A stretch of DNA of 64,000 nt from Alphaproteobacteria bacterium UBA4588 (GCA_905182195.1 CAJJAW010000002.1:62001-126000), one strand, 5' to 3'; positions 9,942-20,104 are shown, numbered from the stretch's first letter. The notes: generated by a model from the sequence alone, not told the origin. Program-made: numbers and translations.

Positions 9942-10357
9942 TAGTTATCCAAAGTCGTCGCACCGGCGTTGAGGTGCTCCAAGTCAAACGCCCCTGGAAG
10001 CAAATCCGCAACACCCATAGTTTCTTGAGCCCCATCAGCAGTAACCATGGTTACTGCAATATCGCCTGTGGCAAACTCTGAAAGCTTTTGCCTGCATCCC
10101 CCGCAGGGGGGGACAGGGCGATTGCCGCCTGCAACAACTGCAACTTCCACGATCGTATATTCTCCAGCCGCACACATCGCAGCAATAGCACCAGCCTCAG
10201 CACATGTACCCTCGGGGTAAGCAACGTTTTCAACATTACAGCCCACGAATATGGCACCACTCGGCGTACGAAGCGCAGCTCCAACATGAAAATTAGAATA
10301 GGGTGCATAAGCTTTAGCGCGAACCGCTGTTGCTGCGAGGATCAAATCTGTGCTCAT
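9941..10357 (-). CDS. cdd: Cytidine deaminase
   Basis: Small tetrameric-type zinc enzyme (138 residues) converting cytidine and deoxycytidine to uridine. The catalytic segment is CAEAGAI (zinc cysteine and catalytic Glu) and the paired cysteines are in PPCGGCRQ. It is the first gene of the overlapping salvage operon, so the promoter should lie in the about 100 bases upstream (10358-10460), which hold no other gene. A purine-rich site (AAAGGTATAGCC) precedes the ATG. Confidence 0.96.
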   Translation of the reverse strand: MSTDLILAATAVRAKAYAPYSNFHVGAALRTPSGAIFVGCNVENVAYPEGTCAEAGAIAAMCAAGEYTIVEVAVVAGGNRPVPPCGGCRQKLSEFATGDIAVTMVTADGAQETMGVADLLPGAFDLEHLNAGATTLDN

Positions 10358-10460
10358 GGCTATACCTTTCGTATCATTTAGCTGAAACGCGAACAGCGCC
10401 TCATAATAATTACTACATACCCTATTGTGAGCACAGTCCAGACAACAAATTACTTATAGT

Positions 10461-11546
10461 TTAAACCAACTTAGTTTCAAACACACCAGGCAAACTGACT
10501 TCTAGCAACTCAATATCCTCCGATGGAGAAGCATAGCATATGGGCATGCCAGGAGGGATCACAAATGCATCTCCTGTACCTAATTGTTGCGCCGGCTGGT
10601 CCAAGCCCTCTATGGTTAAGTTACCTTGCAACACAAAGGTGAAATGGATGTCGCTGTTGTGCGTTGCCCAAACTGGCTTTCCCGGCCCTCGCTTCACAAC
10701 CTGCACCCCAGCAACTGCTTGGGTATTATGTGAAATCGTTGTATCTCTTACAATAAAGCCAGGTAAGCGGAACGGCCACCATTCCGCGCCGTGGGCTTCA
10801 TTGTGCACAAATTTTTGTCCCTCAAAGGCGCGGTCAGGCCGTAACTCAGTTGTAGGCAGCACCATGTCATGATCAATGGTCGTTATATGTTCTGCCGGCA
10901 CACCAATTTCGATTACTTCAACATTTTCGCTGGCAAACAGTACCCGGTGCCGGATTTCTGGTGGCTGAATTACACAATTTCCAGCGTGCAGCCGAAAGGG
11001 TGGCCCTTGATCCTCATAGACCAAATCAACCCATCCTTTATAGCAGTAAATCAATTGGAAGCCGACAGAATGGAAGTGCACCATGTCCGGCACTGGTCCG
11101 CCATCGGGTATGCGAATATGGCTGGCAATGATAGAACCACCAAGACGGCTGGGGATTAAATCGCGGTATTGCATACCGGCCCGGCCAATCACCCAAGGGG
11201 CCTGATCTGCCATTCGGCGTACAACAAATTCATGTTCGGTGGGCGGCATCACCACCGGTGGCGCAAGAGCCACAATATCGATTCTTGTGCCATTGGGCGC
11301 CATAAGCTGACTCTTACCACCAGCAATCAAAACCGGATCATCACAAAGGATACGTAACACACCCGGCGCCACGTCTGCGCCTTTTTGCACCCGCACCCGC
11401 AGGCCAAAACCAGAGAATACAGCGACGCTGGGGTCATCCGCTGGAAATATTTCATCGATGCGCATCCCCAATACTTTTGTGAAAAACGGAATGTCATCGC
11501 GCAGTTCTTTAGTTGGCAACAACACTTCAGCACGGATGTTCTGCAT
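10461..11546 (-). CDS. Two-domain VOC/cupin protein
   Basis: About 361 residues. The N-terminal part (roughly 1-100, beginning IRAEVLLPTKELRDDIPFF) looks like a glyoxalase/VOC half. Two cupin barrels follow (the histidine-rich stretches VHFHSVGFQ and THNSDIHFTFVLQG). The reading frame could begin at 11651, but the ATG at 11546 gives the natural start of the VOC strand and avoids a basic lead. No partner gene is adjacent. The function is probably a metal-dependent ring-cleaving or sugar-modifying reaction, but this is only a fold-level inference. Its downstream end faces the start of the cdd operon, on the same strand and about 100 bases away. Confidence 0.7.
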   Translation of the reverse strand: MQNIRAEVLLPTKELRDDIPFFTKVLGMRIDEIFPADDPSVAVFSGFGLRVRVQKGADVAPGVLRILCDDPVLIAGGKSQLMAPNGTRIDIVALAPPVVMPPTEHEFVVRRMADQAPWVIGRAGMQYRDLIPSRLGGSIIASHIRIPDGGPVPDMVHFHSVGFQLIYCYKGWVDLVYEDQGPPFRLHAGNCVIQPPEIRHRVLFASENVEVIEIGVPAEHITTIDHDMVLPTTELRPDRAFEGQKFVHNEAHGAEWWPFRLPGFIVRDTTISHNTQAVAGVQVVKRGPGKPVWATHNSDIHFTFVLQGNLTIEGLDQPAQQLGTGDAFVIPPGMPICYASPSEDIELLEVSLPGVFETKLV

Positions 11547-11644
11547 AATTCGCCTCAATTTTCCAAATACATTTTCTAGATAAGTTTCACGAGATTTAAA
11601 TAGGATGCAATGGCCGATAGTCGCGTTGGCCCATGTTAGTGTAA

Positions 11645-11977
11645 GCCGCAACTTGCGCCCGAGTGCTCTATGAGGAATATCTGAAGGGGCAACTACCCCT
11701 TGGCTTTCTATGCCTCAACAAGGGCTGCATCCGGCCACATGCCGGTATTGTAATGGATGTGATTAAATTGGTGTGCGAGAAGATTGGACCCGTCGCAGCC
11801 TTTAAATTGGCCTGTGTGGTGGATCGCTTGCCCAAAACCCGGTCTGGCAAAATTCTGCGCGGCACAATGGTCAGTATTGCAGATAGCAAACAGTTCTGGG
11901 CCCCGGTCACCATAGATGATCCTGCGGTTCTTGACGAAGTGCGGACCGCGCTTCAGGCTATGGGGTATGCAAAATAA
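11645..11977 (+). pseudogene. prpE: C-terminal fragment of propionyl-CoA synthetase
   Basis: About 100 codons that match the very end of propionyl-CoA synthetase: LKGQLPLGFLCLN, then VIKLVCEKIGPVAAFKLACVVDRLPKTRSGKILRG with the catalytic lysine context, then a normal C-terminus. The rest of a gene of roughly 630 codons is absent. In the same frame upstream, only a few more family-like residues are readable before a stop at 11642. No start codon or ribosome site fits. It is therefore a fossil left by a large 5' deletion. The enzyme would have activated propionate. Genes for the later propionyl-CoA route (meaB, mce) are intact in this window. Confidence 0.85.
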
Positions 11978-12141
11978 CCTGACTTTGGGGCTAGTTTCTG
12001 CAAAAAGATAGCATTGTTATGCTATAAACTCTCCATCCTTAGCGGTGATTGGCATTCCGCACACAACCAAAAATAAACATGATCAATTTATTAGGAACTT
12101 TTGACTATAGTATAGGATATGAGTTTGGAAGAATTAAATTC

Positions 12142-12170
12142 CAGCCGGGCGGGCTATAGACGCTCGGCTG
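12142..12170 (-). terminator. Inverted repeat downstream of nadK
   Basis: CAGCCGGGCG and CGCTCGGCTG form a 10-bp stem with one mismatch and a 9-base loop, 11 bases past the nadK stop. Read on the minus strand it is followed by GGAATTTAATTCTT, a weak U-tract. A transcription terminator is the likeliest role. The other 200-odd bases between the prpE fragment and nadK show no gene; a small repeat TAGCAT-TGTT-ATGCTA lies at 12009-12024. Confidence 0.45.
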
Positions 12171-12180
12171 ATATTGCCGT

Positions 12181-12954
12181 TTAAGAAAATTGTTCCTGAA
12201 TAAGCCGTTCTTCCAACCCGTGGTCTGGATCGAACAAGAGACGATACACAATATCGCCCGCGCTTTCGATCTCGACTGATACCACATCTTGAACCGAGCG
12301 GCTGTCCGCATCCGCCATAACAGGCCGCTTAATGGGCTCAATCACTTCAAACCTCACTTTAGCAGATTTCGGCAATACAGCACCTCGCCACCTACGCGGC
12401 CGGAATGCAGCCATTGCCGTCAGTGCCAATACCTCAGACCTAATCGGCAATATTGGGCCATGTGCGGAATAATTATAGGCGGTTGAACCAGCAGGGGTCG
12501 CAACCAAGGCACCATCACACACAAGCTCACTCAACCGCAGCCTGTCATCCACAAAAACCTTGAGCTTCGCGGCTTGTGGGCCCAACCGTAGGAGGGATAC
12601 TTCATTGATCGCCAATTCAGTGTGATGGCTGCCATCGGTGCAGGTGGCATTCATGCGCAAGGGATTGATCGCCACTTCTTTTGCCGCCGCCAATCTCTCT
12701 GACAGATGATCAATAGAAAACTCATTCATCAAAAACCCAACTGTACCCCGGTTGATCCCATAAACGGGCACATTGAGGTGCTGTGCCGTATGGAGGGTCT
12801 GCAACATAAAGCCGTCCCCACCAAGAGCCACGATCACGTCCGCTTCGCTTACATCACAATCACCAAGTCTGTGTACAAATGTATTCCTTGCAGACTGAGC
12901 CAATTCTGAATTACTTGCCAAGAAGGCAAAGCGTTTACGGTCTGTTTTGTGCAT
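12181..12954 (-). CDS. nadK: NAD kinase
   Basis: Phosphorylates NAD to NADP. At 257 residues it is typical for the short alphaproteobacterial form. The ATP/NAD site is recognisable as VALGGDGFML with the catalytic aspartate, followed by GINRGTVGFLMNEF and, later, TPAGSTAYNYSAHGPI. It is divergent from glyA across 158 bases. The inverted repeat beyond its stop is probably its terminator. Confidence 0.95.
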   Translation of the reverse strand: MHKTDRKRFAFLASNSELAQSARNTFVHRLGDCDVSEADVIVALGGDGFMLQTLHTAQHLNVPVYGINRGTVGFLMNEFSIDHLSERLAAAKEVAINPLRMNATCTDGSHHTELAINEVSLLRLGPQAAKLKVFVDDRLRLSELVCDGALVATPAGSTAYNYSAHGPILPIRSEVLALTAMAAFRPRRWRGAVLPKSAKVRFEVIEPIKRPVMADADSRSVQDVVSVEIESAGDIVYRLLFDPDHGLEERLIQEQFS

Positions 12955-13054
12955 TTCGGAAACTCCGTTTCCGCACCCTATGCCTGTCCAGCCTAAAAAC
13001 GCAAGCTACGGCCATAAACTAGGAAATCAGGTCAATAAGTCGCGGCGCGAGGCT

Positions 13055-13084
13055 TTGACATTTCTTATAGGAAACAAGCATACG
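13055..13084 (+). promoter_or_regulatory. Candidate glyA promoter
   Basis: A perfect -35 hexamer TTGACA at 13055-13060 is followed 17-18 bases later by a weak -10 (CATACG, 13079-13084). The site is 29 bases before the glyA ATG, which itself has a good ribosome site (TAGGAGC). Position and -35 quality support it. The poor -10 keeps confidence modest. Confidence 0.4.
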
Positions 13085-13112
13085 CGTCGCAAACCGTCTT
13101 AGGAGCAAAATC

Positions 13113-14394
13113 ATGACAGCCAGTATCACAAAGTTTTTTAATGCCAACTTGACCGATACAGATCCGGCCTTGGCAAAAGCAATTGACCAAGAACTTGGAC
13201 GCCAACGCGATGAAATCGAACTGATTGCATCTGAAAATATCGTTTCAAAAGCAGTACTTCAAGCGCAGGGCTCTGTCATGACCAATAAATATGCAGAGGG
13301 CTATGTGGGACGGCGGTATTACGGCGGCTGTGAATATGTGGATATTGCGGAAACTCTCGCTATTGAGCGGGCATGTAAGTTATTTGACTGCAAATTCGCC
13401 AATGTACAGCCAAATTCTGGCAGCCAGGCCAACCAAGGCGTGTTCCAAGCGCTGTTGCAGCCTGGAGATACAATCTTAGGCATGTCGCTCGATGCCGGTG
13501 GACACCTCAGCCACGGGGCGGCACCGAACCAATCTGGAAAATGGTTCAATGCCATACAATACGGTGTGCGCCGGCAAGACAATCTGCTTGACTATGAACA
13601 AGTGCAACAGCTCGCGACCGAGCACAAGCCAAAATTGATCGTCGCTGGTGGCTCTGCTGTTCCACGTCAAATTGATTTCAAACGCATGCGTGAAATTGCA
13701 GATAGTGTTGGCGCCTACCTTCACGTGGATATGGCTCATTTTGCCGGCCTCGTAGCTGCAGGCGAACACCCAAGCCCGTTCCCTCATGCCCATGTTGCGA
13801 CAAGCACCACCCATAAAACCCTGCGTGGGCCACGGGGCGGCATGATCGTCACAAATGATGAAACACTCGCCAAGAAATTTAATTCTGCTATCTTTCCAGG
13901 CATCCAGGGTGGTCCGTTGATGCATGTCATAGCCGCGAAAGCCGTAGCCTTCGGCGAGGCGTTGCAGCCTGAATTTCAAAACTTACATCCAAAACGTGAT
14001 CAAAAATGCAAAGGCCCTGTCTGATCAGCTGATTAAAGGCGGGTTGGATACGGTGACCCATGGCACAGATACGCATGTTTTGTTAGTCGATCTTCGGCCA
14101 AAGGGCGTGAAAGGCAATGCAACAGAGAAAGCATTAGGCCGCGCACGCATTACTTGCAACAAGAACGGTGTGCCTTTTGACCCTGAAAAGCCAATGGTCA
14201 CAAGTGGTATACGATTAGGCAGCCCAGCTGCAACAACCCGTGGATTTGGCGAGGCTGAATTCCGTCAAATCGCAGATTGGATCATCGAAGTAGTTGATGG
14301 ATTGGCACAGAATGGCGAAGAGGGTAACGCAATTGTTGAGGCTAAGGTAAAAGCTGAAGTCACCGAATTATGTGCACGCTTCCCTATATATTAA
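13113..14394 (+). pseudogene. glyA: Serine hydroxymethyltransferase, interrupted by one frameshift
   Basis: PLP enzyme that converts serine and tetrahydrofolate to glycine and 5,10-methylene-THF. Two abutting frames (13113-14024 and 13996-14394) together make a full-length protein. The first carries the PLP lysine in [12 protein letters not shown]. The second begins within [15 protein letters not shown] and ends with the normal ELCARFPIY. The frame breaks at about 13978-13981, in a run of four A; one extra base would restore [18 protein letters not shown] without other loss. Every other stretch is well conserved. A sequencing or assembly error, or a very recent mutation, is more likely than an old pseudogene, because the enzyme is normally needed for one-carbon supply. 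Confidence 0.9.
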
Positions 14395-14443
14395 AAATTA
14401 AGATGGCGCGTTCAGTGCGTACCCTGCCCACACTCAAACAATA

Positions 14444-15028
14444 TCAAACTTCAGAAACTAAATCTGACAAGCTTGGCATATCTTGATGTGCCAAGCGCTC
14501 TAAAGCTTGCGCTACATGGCGATCTGAAATCGCCAAATCACCGGCCAGCACGCGGATCCGATGCGCCTCAAATAAAACGCGAGCATGTGACAGGCCTCTG
14601 GGCGGTGTGAACTTATAAGACGCAAGCTCAATCAGCAGCCCCAAAGGCTCGCGAAAATAAAGTGACGTCATAAACCCGCGATCCTTCAAGCCAGAATGCG
14701 CAATACCAAGCGCGTCCAGCTTTTCGGGCAAATGCATCGACACCGCCTGGCTCACAGAGAATGCAATATGATGCACAGCACCAGGTACTATTGGTGTTTT
14801 GCCCGGCCGTGGCTCACGGGTTTCATCGCAAAATACTGTGATCAACCGGTCGTCACCAGGATCAAAATACAAATGGCTTTCCACCGGATTGTCGAGGTTG
14901 GGTTGCTCAAACACAAATGGCATACCTAAAGTCCCCTCCCAAAAATCCAAGGTGATCTGCCGACCTGCCCCAGTCAATGTGATATGGTGCAAGCCTTGTG
15001 TGGGGATGGATGGATCGCGCTTGGTCAT
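14444..15028 (-). CDS. VOC-family (glyoxalase/dioxygenase fold) protein
   Basis: Protein of 194 residues opening with LHHITLTGAGRQITLDFW, the usual first VOC strand with a metal histidine. A second module starts with VHHIAFSV, and a conserved Glu sits at LLIELASYKF. The two-module layout resembles ring-cleaving dioxygenase and glyoxalase relatives. The C-terminal 45 residues are helical and not part of the fold. No substrate can be inferred. It is divergent from the esterase gene at 15105, with 76 bases between. Confidence 0.75.
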   Translation of the reverse strand: MTKRDPSIPTQGLHHITLTGAGRQITLDFWEGTLGMPFVFEQPNLDNPVESHLYFDPGDDRLITVFCDETREPRPGKTPIVPGAVHHIAFSVSQAVSMHLPEKLDALGIAHSGLKDRGFMTSLYFREPLGLLIELASYKFTPPRGLSHARVLFEAHRIRVLAGDLAISDRHVAQALERLAHQDMPSLSDLVSEV

Positions 15029-15104
15029 GGATAACCTTTACAAAATTAATACGTGCATCATAGCGGGGCTGGTGCGGCGTGGAAACCCACCGTAGATTAG
15101 CGCC

Positions 15105-15857
15105 ATGTTACATATGATATCTCATGGCAGCGATACTGGCACACCCCTCCTCATTGCCCATGGCCTGTTTGGCTCGGGGCGCAATTGGGGCGTGATAGCC
15201 AAACGCTTATCAGATACCCGCAGGGTTATTGCTCTTGATCTGCGCAATCATGGCGCCAGCCCTTGGCAAGACGATCACAGCTATCCCGCTTTGGCCGAAG
15301 ATCTGTCTGAGGTGATAGACTCAATAGGTGGCCCCGTTGATCTGCTCGGTCATTCCATGGGCGGTAAAGCAGCGATGGTAGCCGCTCTTTCGGGCGCAAA
15401 TATCCGCCGCCTGATCGTGGCCGATATCGCGCCTGTAACTTATGACCATACCCAGCAGCATCTTATTGAGGCCATGCAGGCCTTGCCCTTGGACCAGTTG
15501 TCAAGCCGCGCCAAGGCCGAACAGGCTCTCAGCGGTCAAATTGAGGACCCCACTGTGCGAAACTTTTTGTTGCAAAGCCTCAATTTGCAAGACCATACTT
15601 GGCGGCTCAACCTGCCAGCCCTGCGCGCATCCATGGCGAACATTATCAGTTTTCCAGAGGTCTCGGGACAATTTATCACCCAAACCCTGTTTTTGACTGG
15701 TGCCAATTCTGATTACCTGCGCCCAGAGCACCGCCCTCTAATCAAATCACTATTCCCAAAAGCCCGCTTCGCCAAAATCCCCAATGCTGGGCATTGGTTG
15801 CATGCCGAGAGGCCTCGGGAGTTTGAGGCGGTGGTGCGGGTTTTCCTAGACTATTAG
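15105..15857 (+). CDS. Alpha/beta-fold esterase (YbfF-like)
   Basis: Protein of 250 residues with oxyanion segment HGLFGSGRNW, nucleophile elbow GHSMGG, and a final histidine in IPNAGHWLHAERP. This is a complete Ser-His-Asp hydrolase of the size and style of YbfF and related carboxylesterases or thioesterases. No signal peptide, so cytoplasmic. It is convergent with the decayed phnA-like gene, only 7 bases away. The substrate is unknown. Confidence 0.85.
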   Translation: MLHMISHGSDTGTPLLIAHGLFGSGRNWGVIAKRLSDTRRVIALDLRNHGASPWQDDHSYPALAEDLSEVIDSIGGPVDLLGHSMGGKAAMVAALSGANIRRLIVADIAPVTYDHTQQHLIEAMQALPLDQLSSRAKAEQALSGQIEDPTVRNFLLQSLNLQDHTWRLNLPALRASMANIISFPEVSGQFITQTLFLTGANSDYLRPEHRPLIKSLFPKARFAKIPNAGHWLHAERPREFEAVVRVFLDY

Positions 15858-15864
15858 CCTAACG

Positions 15865-16377
15865 CTATTTCTTTTTGACAAATTCGGTTAAGATGACGAT
15901 CCGCTGGCCATTCACCCAGCCTTCGATATGAGCGTCATCGCCTACCACTAATGAAATCCCGCAGACGGAAGTTCCCCACTTTTCAGTAAAGCGAGCGCCC
16001 TTCACTGGCAGATCTTTTATCAAAACCACCGTATCACCCACCGCCAAAAGCACGCCGTTGCCGTCACGGTGGTTGCAGATTTTAGCCACATTAGCGGCCC
16101 ATGAGCGGGTTTCATCATCCAGATACAGCTGGTCGCTCAAATCCCGGGCCCAATCATGCTCCAACAGTCGCACTAACATCCGCGCCGCCAAAACTTGAAC
16201 TGCAGGCTCCTCCGACCACATGGCTACCGCCAAGCCTCACCAGTGATCGGCCATCTGGCCGTGCAGTCAGTTGATTTACACAGGCTCCACAGAGAGACAC
16301 CGAGGCCGCGAAGGGACCTCCTTCAACCGGGGTTTGTCATAAAATGATGTATCAGCATTACAGAGAGGGCATATCAT
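15865..16377 (-). pseudogene. Decayed PhnA-like zinc-ribbon protein gene
   Basis: The readable 122-codon frame (15865-16233) is the C-terminal part of a PhnA-domain protein: MWSEEPAVQVLA..., GDTVVLIKDLPVKGARF and the end IVILTEFVKKK. The N-terminal zinc ribbon is still visible upstream but in other frames. MICPLCNADTSFYDK begins at the ATG at 16377; SLCGACVNQL follows in a second frame; ADHW then a TGA stop precede the main frame. At least two frameshifts and one nonsense change separate them. A shortened protein could start at 16233 but would lack the zinc ribbon. The function of the family is poorly defined despite its name. Confidence 0.8.
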
Positions 16378-16495
16378 GGCAAGCTTTCTAGTATTAGCGA
16401 AAAATAGGCCTGCTACAGCCAGCCCTCCAATCATTCACTGCATCGTCTAATTAATGATCCAACACTAGTAGTAGCCACCCCTGCTAAGAAAAATT

Positions 16496-18292
16496 TTATC
16501 CATCCATCTTCAGCGCTGAAATAAACGCCTCCTGAGGAATGTCTACCTTCCCAAACTGGCGCATCTTCTTTTTGCCCGCTTTCTGTTTTTCAAGTAATTT
16601 CTTCTTCCGGGTGGCATCACCGCCATAGCATTTTGCGGTTACATCTTTACGCATGGCACTTAGAGTTTCGCGGGCGATCACCTTGCCGCCAATTGCGGCT
16701 TGGATTGGAATTTTGAACATGTGTCTGGGGATCAGGTCTTTGAGTTTTTCTACCATCGCCCGGCCACGGGCATCAGCGCGGTCGCGGTGCACCATCGTAC
16801 TCAGCGCATCCACCGGCTCATCATTCACCAAAATACTCATCTTCACCAGATTGTCCTGCTGATAGCCAATCATTTGATAATCAAAAGAGGCATACCCCTT
16901 GGTCACTGATTTCAGGCGATCATAGAAATCAAACACTACCTCATTCAGCGGCAAGTCATAAACCACCATCGCACGTGAGCCCGCATACGTGAGGTCCATC
17001 TGCATGCCGCGCCTATCTTGGCAGAGCTTTAGTACGTCACCGAGATATTCATCGGGCACCAAAATTGTAGCTTTGATACGCGGCTCTTCAAGATGATCCA
17101 CCAGTGTTAGGTCTGGCATATCGGCTGGGTTATGTAATTGCTCAATCCGGCCATCACGCATGTGGATATCATAGATCACGGACGGGGCAGTAGTGATCAG
17201 ATCAATGTCATACTCACGCTCGATCCGGTCGCGGATCACTTCAAGATGTAGCAACCCCAAAAATCCACAGCGAAAGCCAAAGCCCAGCGCTGCCGAGGTT
17301 TCCATTTCAAAGCTAAAGCTGGCGTCATTCAGGGCCAATTTGTCGATACTGTCACGCAGATCTTCAAATTGCGCAGCATCCACCGGAAAGAGGCCACAAA
17401 ATACTACCGGCTGAGCAGGCTTAAAACCCGGCAAGGCTTCCACTGTCTGTTTGTCATGTGAAATTGTATCACCCACGCGGGTGTCGCGCACCTGCTTGAT
17501 CGAAGCGGTCAAAAATCCAATCTCACCAGCTCCCAACTCGTCAATCATCTCCATTTGTGGCCGAAATACCCCGATGCGATCCACATGGTGAGTGGTATTA
17601 TTGGACATGAACTTTACACGCTCACCCTTTTTCAATTTCCCATCAATGATCCGCACCAAAACAATTACGCCCAAATATGAGTCATACCAGCTGTCCACTA
17701 ACATGGCTTTAAGTGGCGCGTTTATATCACCCTTTGGCGCAGGCAATCGATGTACAACGGCCTCGAGAGTTTCTACAATTCCCTGACCAGTTTTTGCTGA
17801 AACTTGAATTGCCTCACTGGCATCAATCCCAATCACATCTTCAATCTGTTCAGCCACCCGGTCACAATCTGAGGCGGGCAGGTCAATCTTATTAAGGATA
17901 GGCACAATCTCATGATCAGCGTCCAGTGCATGGTAAACGTTGGCCAGGGTCTGCGCTTCAACACCTTGCGAACTGTCAACTACCAAAAGCGAGCCTTCGA
18001 CGGCCCGCATAGAGCGTGAAACCTCATAGGCAAAATCCACGTGACCTGGGGTGTCTATCAAGTTGAGTACGTAACTCTCGCCGTTCGCTGCGGTGTAATC
18101 GATCCGCACCGTATTAGCCTTGATCGTTATTCCTCGCTCCCGCTCAATGTCCATACTGTCAAGCATCTGCGCTTGCATATCGCGCTCCTTGACCGTTCCA
18201 GTCTCCTGAATCAGCCTATCAGCCAGGGTGGATTTACCGTGGTCAATATGTGCCACGATCGAGAAGTTGCGGATGTGAGAAAGCGGTATCAT
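16496..18292 (-). CDS. lepA: Elongation factor 4 (back-translocating GTPase LepA)
   Basis: Translational GTPase of 598 residues acting on the ribosome. The G1 motif [14 protein letters not shown], the G2/G3 region [13 protein letters not shown] and DTPGHVDF, and NKIDLP are all present. The C-terminal LepA-specific domain ends [20 protein letters not shown]. Full length and intact. The 262 bases between it and the PhnA-like main frame contain only the decayed 5' part of that gene and spacer. Confidence 0.97.
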   Translation of the reverse strand: MIPLSHIRNFSIVAHIDHGKSTLADRLIQETGTVKERDMQAQMLDSMDIERERGITIKANTVRIDYTAANGESYVLNLIDTPGHVDFAYEVSRSMRAVEGSLLVVDSSQGVEAQTLANVYHALDADHEIVPILNKIDLPASDCDRVAEQIEDVIGIDASEAIQVSAKTGQGIVETLEAVVHRLPAPKGDINAPLKAMLVDSWYDSYLGVIVLVRIIDGKLKKGERVKFMSNNTTHHVDRIGVFRPQMEMIDELGAGEIGFLTASIKQVRDTRVGDTISHDKQTVEALPGFKPAQPVVFCGLFPVDAAQFEDLRDSIDKLALNDASFSFEMETSAALGFGFRCGFLGLLHLEVIRDRIEREYDIDLITTAPSVIYDIHMRDGRIEQLHNPADMPDLTLVDHLEEPRIKATILVPDEYLGDVLKLCQDRRGMQMDLTYAGSRAMVVYDLPLNEVVFDFYDRLKSVTKGYASFDYQMIGYQQDNLVKMSILVNDEPVDALSTMVHRDRADARGRAMVEKLKDLIPRHMFKIPIQAAIGGKVIARETLSAMRKDVTAKCYGGDATRKKKLLEKQKAGKKKMRQFGKVDIPQEAFISALKMDG

Positions 18293-18552
18293 TATTGGGA
18301 TATGGAATAGAGTGCAGGGTTGGTCAATGGGGGATCAACATCCATACTTAAGTGGATCAGGCAGCAGAAGTAATTTTAACCAGAATTAAGCATCCCATCA
18401 CCGCCACATATGCGTCTCATGAAATGATCCATGCTTACGCAGTAATTCATATCACCAAACACTTTTGCGCCTAAAGCTAGGTATGAGAAATAAAAATCAC
18501 GATCTATTCTCGAACTGCGCAAAGGAGTCCACAGTTAGGCTTTTAAAACAAT
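18293..18552. other. Intergenic region between lepA and rpmB, no gene seen
   Basis: About 260 bases with no credible reading frame and no tRNA-like cloverleaf. The lepA promoter should lie here, since lepA is read leftwards from 18292, but I could not single out convincing hexamers. Confidence 0.5.
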
Positions 18553-18577
18553 AAAGCCCCGTAAATTGCAGGGCTTT
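18553..18577 (-). terminator. Rho-independent terminator of rpmB
   Basis: AAAGCCC (18553-18559) pairs with GGGCTTT (18571-18577) around an 11-base loop. On the minus strand the hairpin is followed by ATTGTTTT, 24 bases past the rpmB stop. The plus strand also carries a T-run after it, so it could work both ways. Confidence 0.8.
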
Positions 18578-18601
18578 GGATTTTTTGATATTTAAAAGCG
18601 C

Positions 18602-18889
18602 TTAGGCTATTGCCTGAGCTTTTGCGATATCTTTTTTAATTTTTAAGGCTGTGTCGGAAAGATCCATGTCTTTTGACTTAGCCAAGAACGCATCGAGACC
18701 GCCACGGTGATCAACTGTTCGCAATGCCGCCGCAGAAATTTTAAGCTTAAATGCCCGGCCCAAAGCATCAGAGTGCAATGTCAGCTCGTTCAAGTTTGGC
18801 AAAAACCGACGACGTGTGCGGTTTTTGGCGTGGCTTACATTGTTTCCACTCATTGGGCCTTTGCCCGTCAGTTCGCAGCGGCGTGCCAT
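18602..18889 (-). CDS. rpmB: 50S ribosomal protein L28
   Basis: Basic protein of 95 residues starting [25 protein letters not shown], the invariant L28 N-terminus, with RFLPNLNEL following. Length is right for alphaproteobacteria. Monocistronic: its own terminator follows and the nearest upstream gene (meaB) reads the same way but starts over 1 kb further on and ends 213 bases before it. Confidence 0.97.
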   Translation of the reverse strand: MARRCELTGKGPMSGNNVSHAKNRTRRRFLPNLNELTLHSDALGRAFKLKISAAALRTVDHRGGLDAFLAKSKDMDLSDTALKIKKDIAKAQAIA

Positions 18890-19102
18890 CTTGTGCGTCC
18901 TTACTCATAATATTGTAGACCCGAGCCAAATGACTACGGGTGAAAACTCTCTGGCGCGGTTTAAGATCATCCCAATGCAAGGTCAAGCCTTCTTGCCACC
19001 TTCGCCCCTGCTTTAGCAGAGGTTTTTAGGCTTTTCGCAACTTAAGTCGAAATAAAAGGTCAAGACCACTTGGATATTCACCCAAACTCCGAATCAATTA
19101 TA

Positions 19103-20104
19103 TTAAATTTTATCTGGGCCAAGGAAACTGCTGACCACTTGTTCGGCCGCAACTGAGGGGGCGACCCGCCCCGCACGGATGGCTTTTTGCATTGCAGCCG
19201 AGGCAACCGCCGCTTCAGGGTCGTTTTCCAAACGTGTCAATAAAACATGGCGTAACTCCGCGTTGAACCAAAATGCATTTTGATCAGCGCGGGTGCTTTG
19301 CCAAACCCCTCTTTGCTTCCGCCAATGCACAAGGGCCTGCATCTCAATCCAGCTTTGGCTCAACCCCTTAACCTCAATTGCCGAAACCATCAGCGCCTTG
19401 GGAAACCCCTCCGGATCCTGCGCGCGTTTTCGCAGTAGCCTTAGGGCGCCTGCATAGTCTGCACAGGTTCGCGTGGCTGCCGCTTTTAAGTCGCCATCGG
19501 CTTTGTTGATCAAGATCAAGTCTGCCATCTCCATAATGCCGCGCTTGACCCCCTGCAGCTCATCACCACCAGCGGGCGCCAACAACAGCACAAACAGATC
19601 AGCCATTTCTGCGACCATGGTTTCAGACTGCCCCACCCCCACAGTTTCGATCAATACCACATCAAAGCCCGCCGCCTCACACAGCGCAGTAGCCTCCCTG
19701 GTGCGCCGCGCTACCCCCCCAAGATGGGTTTGGCTCGGCGATGGGCGGATAAAGGCGCTGGGATGGCGTGAAAGGTGATCCATGCGGGTTTTATCCCCCA
19801 AAATAGAGCCGCCAGAACGCGCCGACGAAGGATCAACTGCCAGAACCGCAACCCGCAGCCCACTTTCCACCAATTGCAGGCCAAAACTTTCGATAAATGT
19901 AGACTTACCAACACCCGGCGTCCCAGACAGCCCAATGCGAATCGCCTGCCGATTGCTGCGTAAAGCTGCCAGCAACTCTACGGCTTGGGCTCGGTGGGTA
20001 GAATGAGCACTTTCCACCAAGGTAATGGCCTGTGCAAGCGCCCTGCGATTGCCCTGTTCAATTTGTCGCGCAATTTTCTGTGGCGCAAAGTCTTTTTTGC
20101 TCAT
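19103..20104 (-). CDS. meaB: Methylmalonyl-CoA mutase-associated GTPase
   Basis: G3E-family P-loop GTPase of 333 residues that protects and reloads the B12-dependent methylmalonyl-CoA mutase. Walker A is [42 protein letters not shown] and NKADGD are the diagnostic MeaB/ArgK motifs. It works with epimerase (mce at 33.1 kb) in the propionyl-CoA to succinyl-CoA route; no mutase gene is seen in this window. The 200 bases upstream toward hrpB show nothing further. Confidence 0.95.
   Translation of the reverse strand: MSKKDFAPQKIARQIEQGNRRALAQAITLVESAHSTHRAQAVELLAALRSNRQAIRIGLSGTPGVGKSTFIESFGLQLVESGLRVAVLAVDPSSARSGGSILGDKTRMDHLSRHPSAFIRPSPSQTHLGGVARRTREATALCEAAGFDVVLIETVGVGQSETMVAEMADLFVLLLAPAGGDELQGVKRGIMEMADLILINKADGDLKAAATRTCADYAGALRLLRKRAQDPEGFPKALMVSAIEVKGLSQSWIEMQALVHWRKQRGVWQSTRADQNAFWFNAELRHVLLTRLENDPEAAVASAAMQKAIRAGRVAPSVAAEQVVSSFLGPDKI

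Noticed and set aside
13476-13979. Open frame of 167 codons antisense to glyA.
   Set aside because: Shadow of the well-conserved glyA frame.
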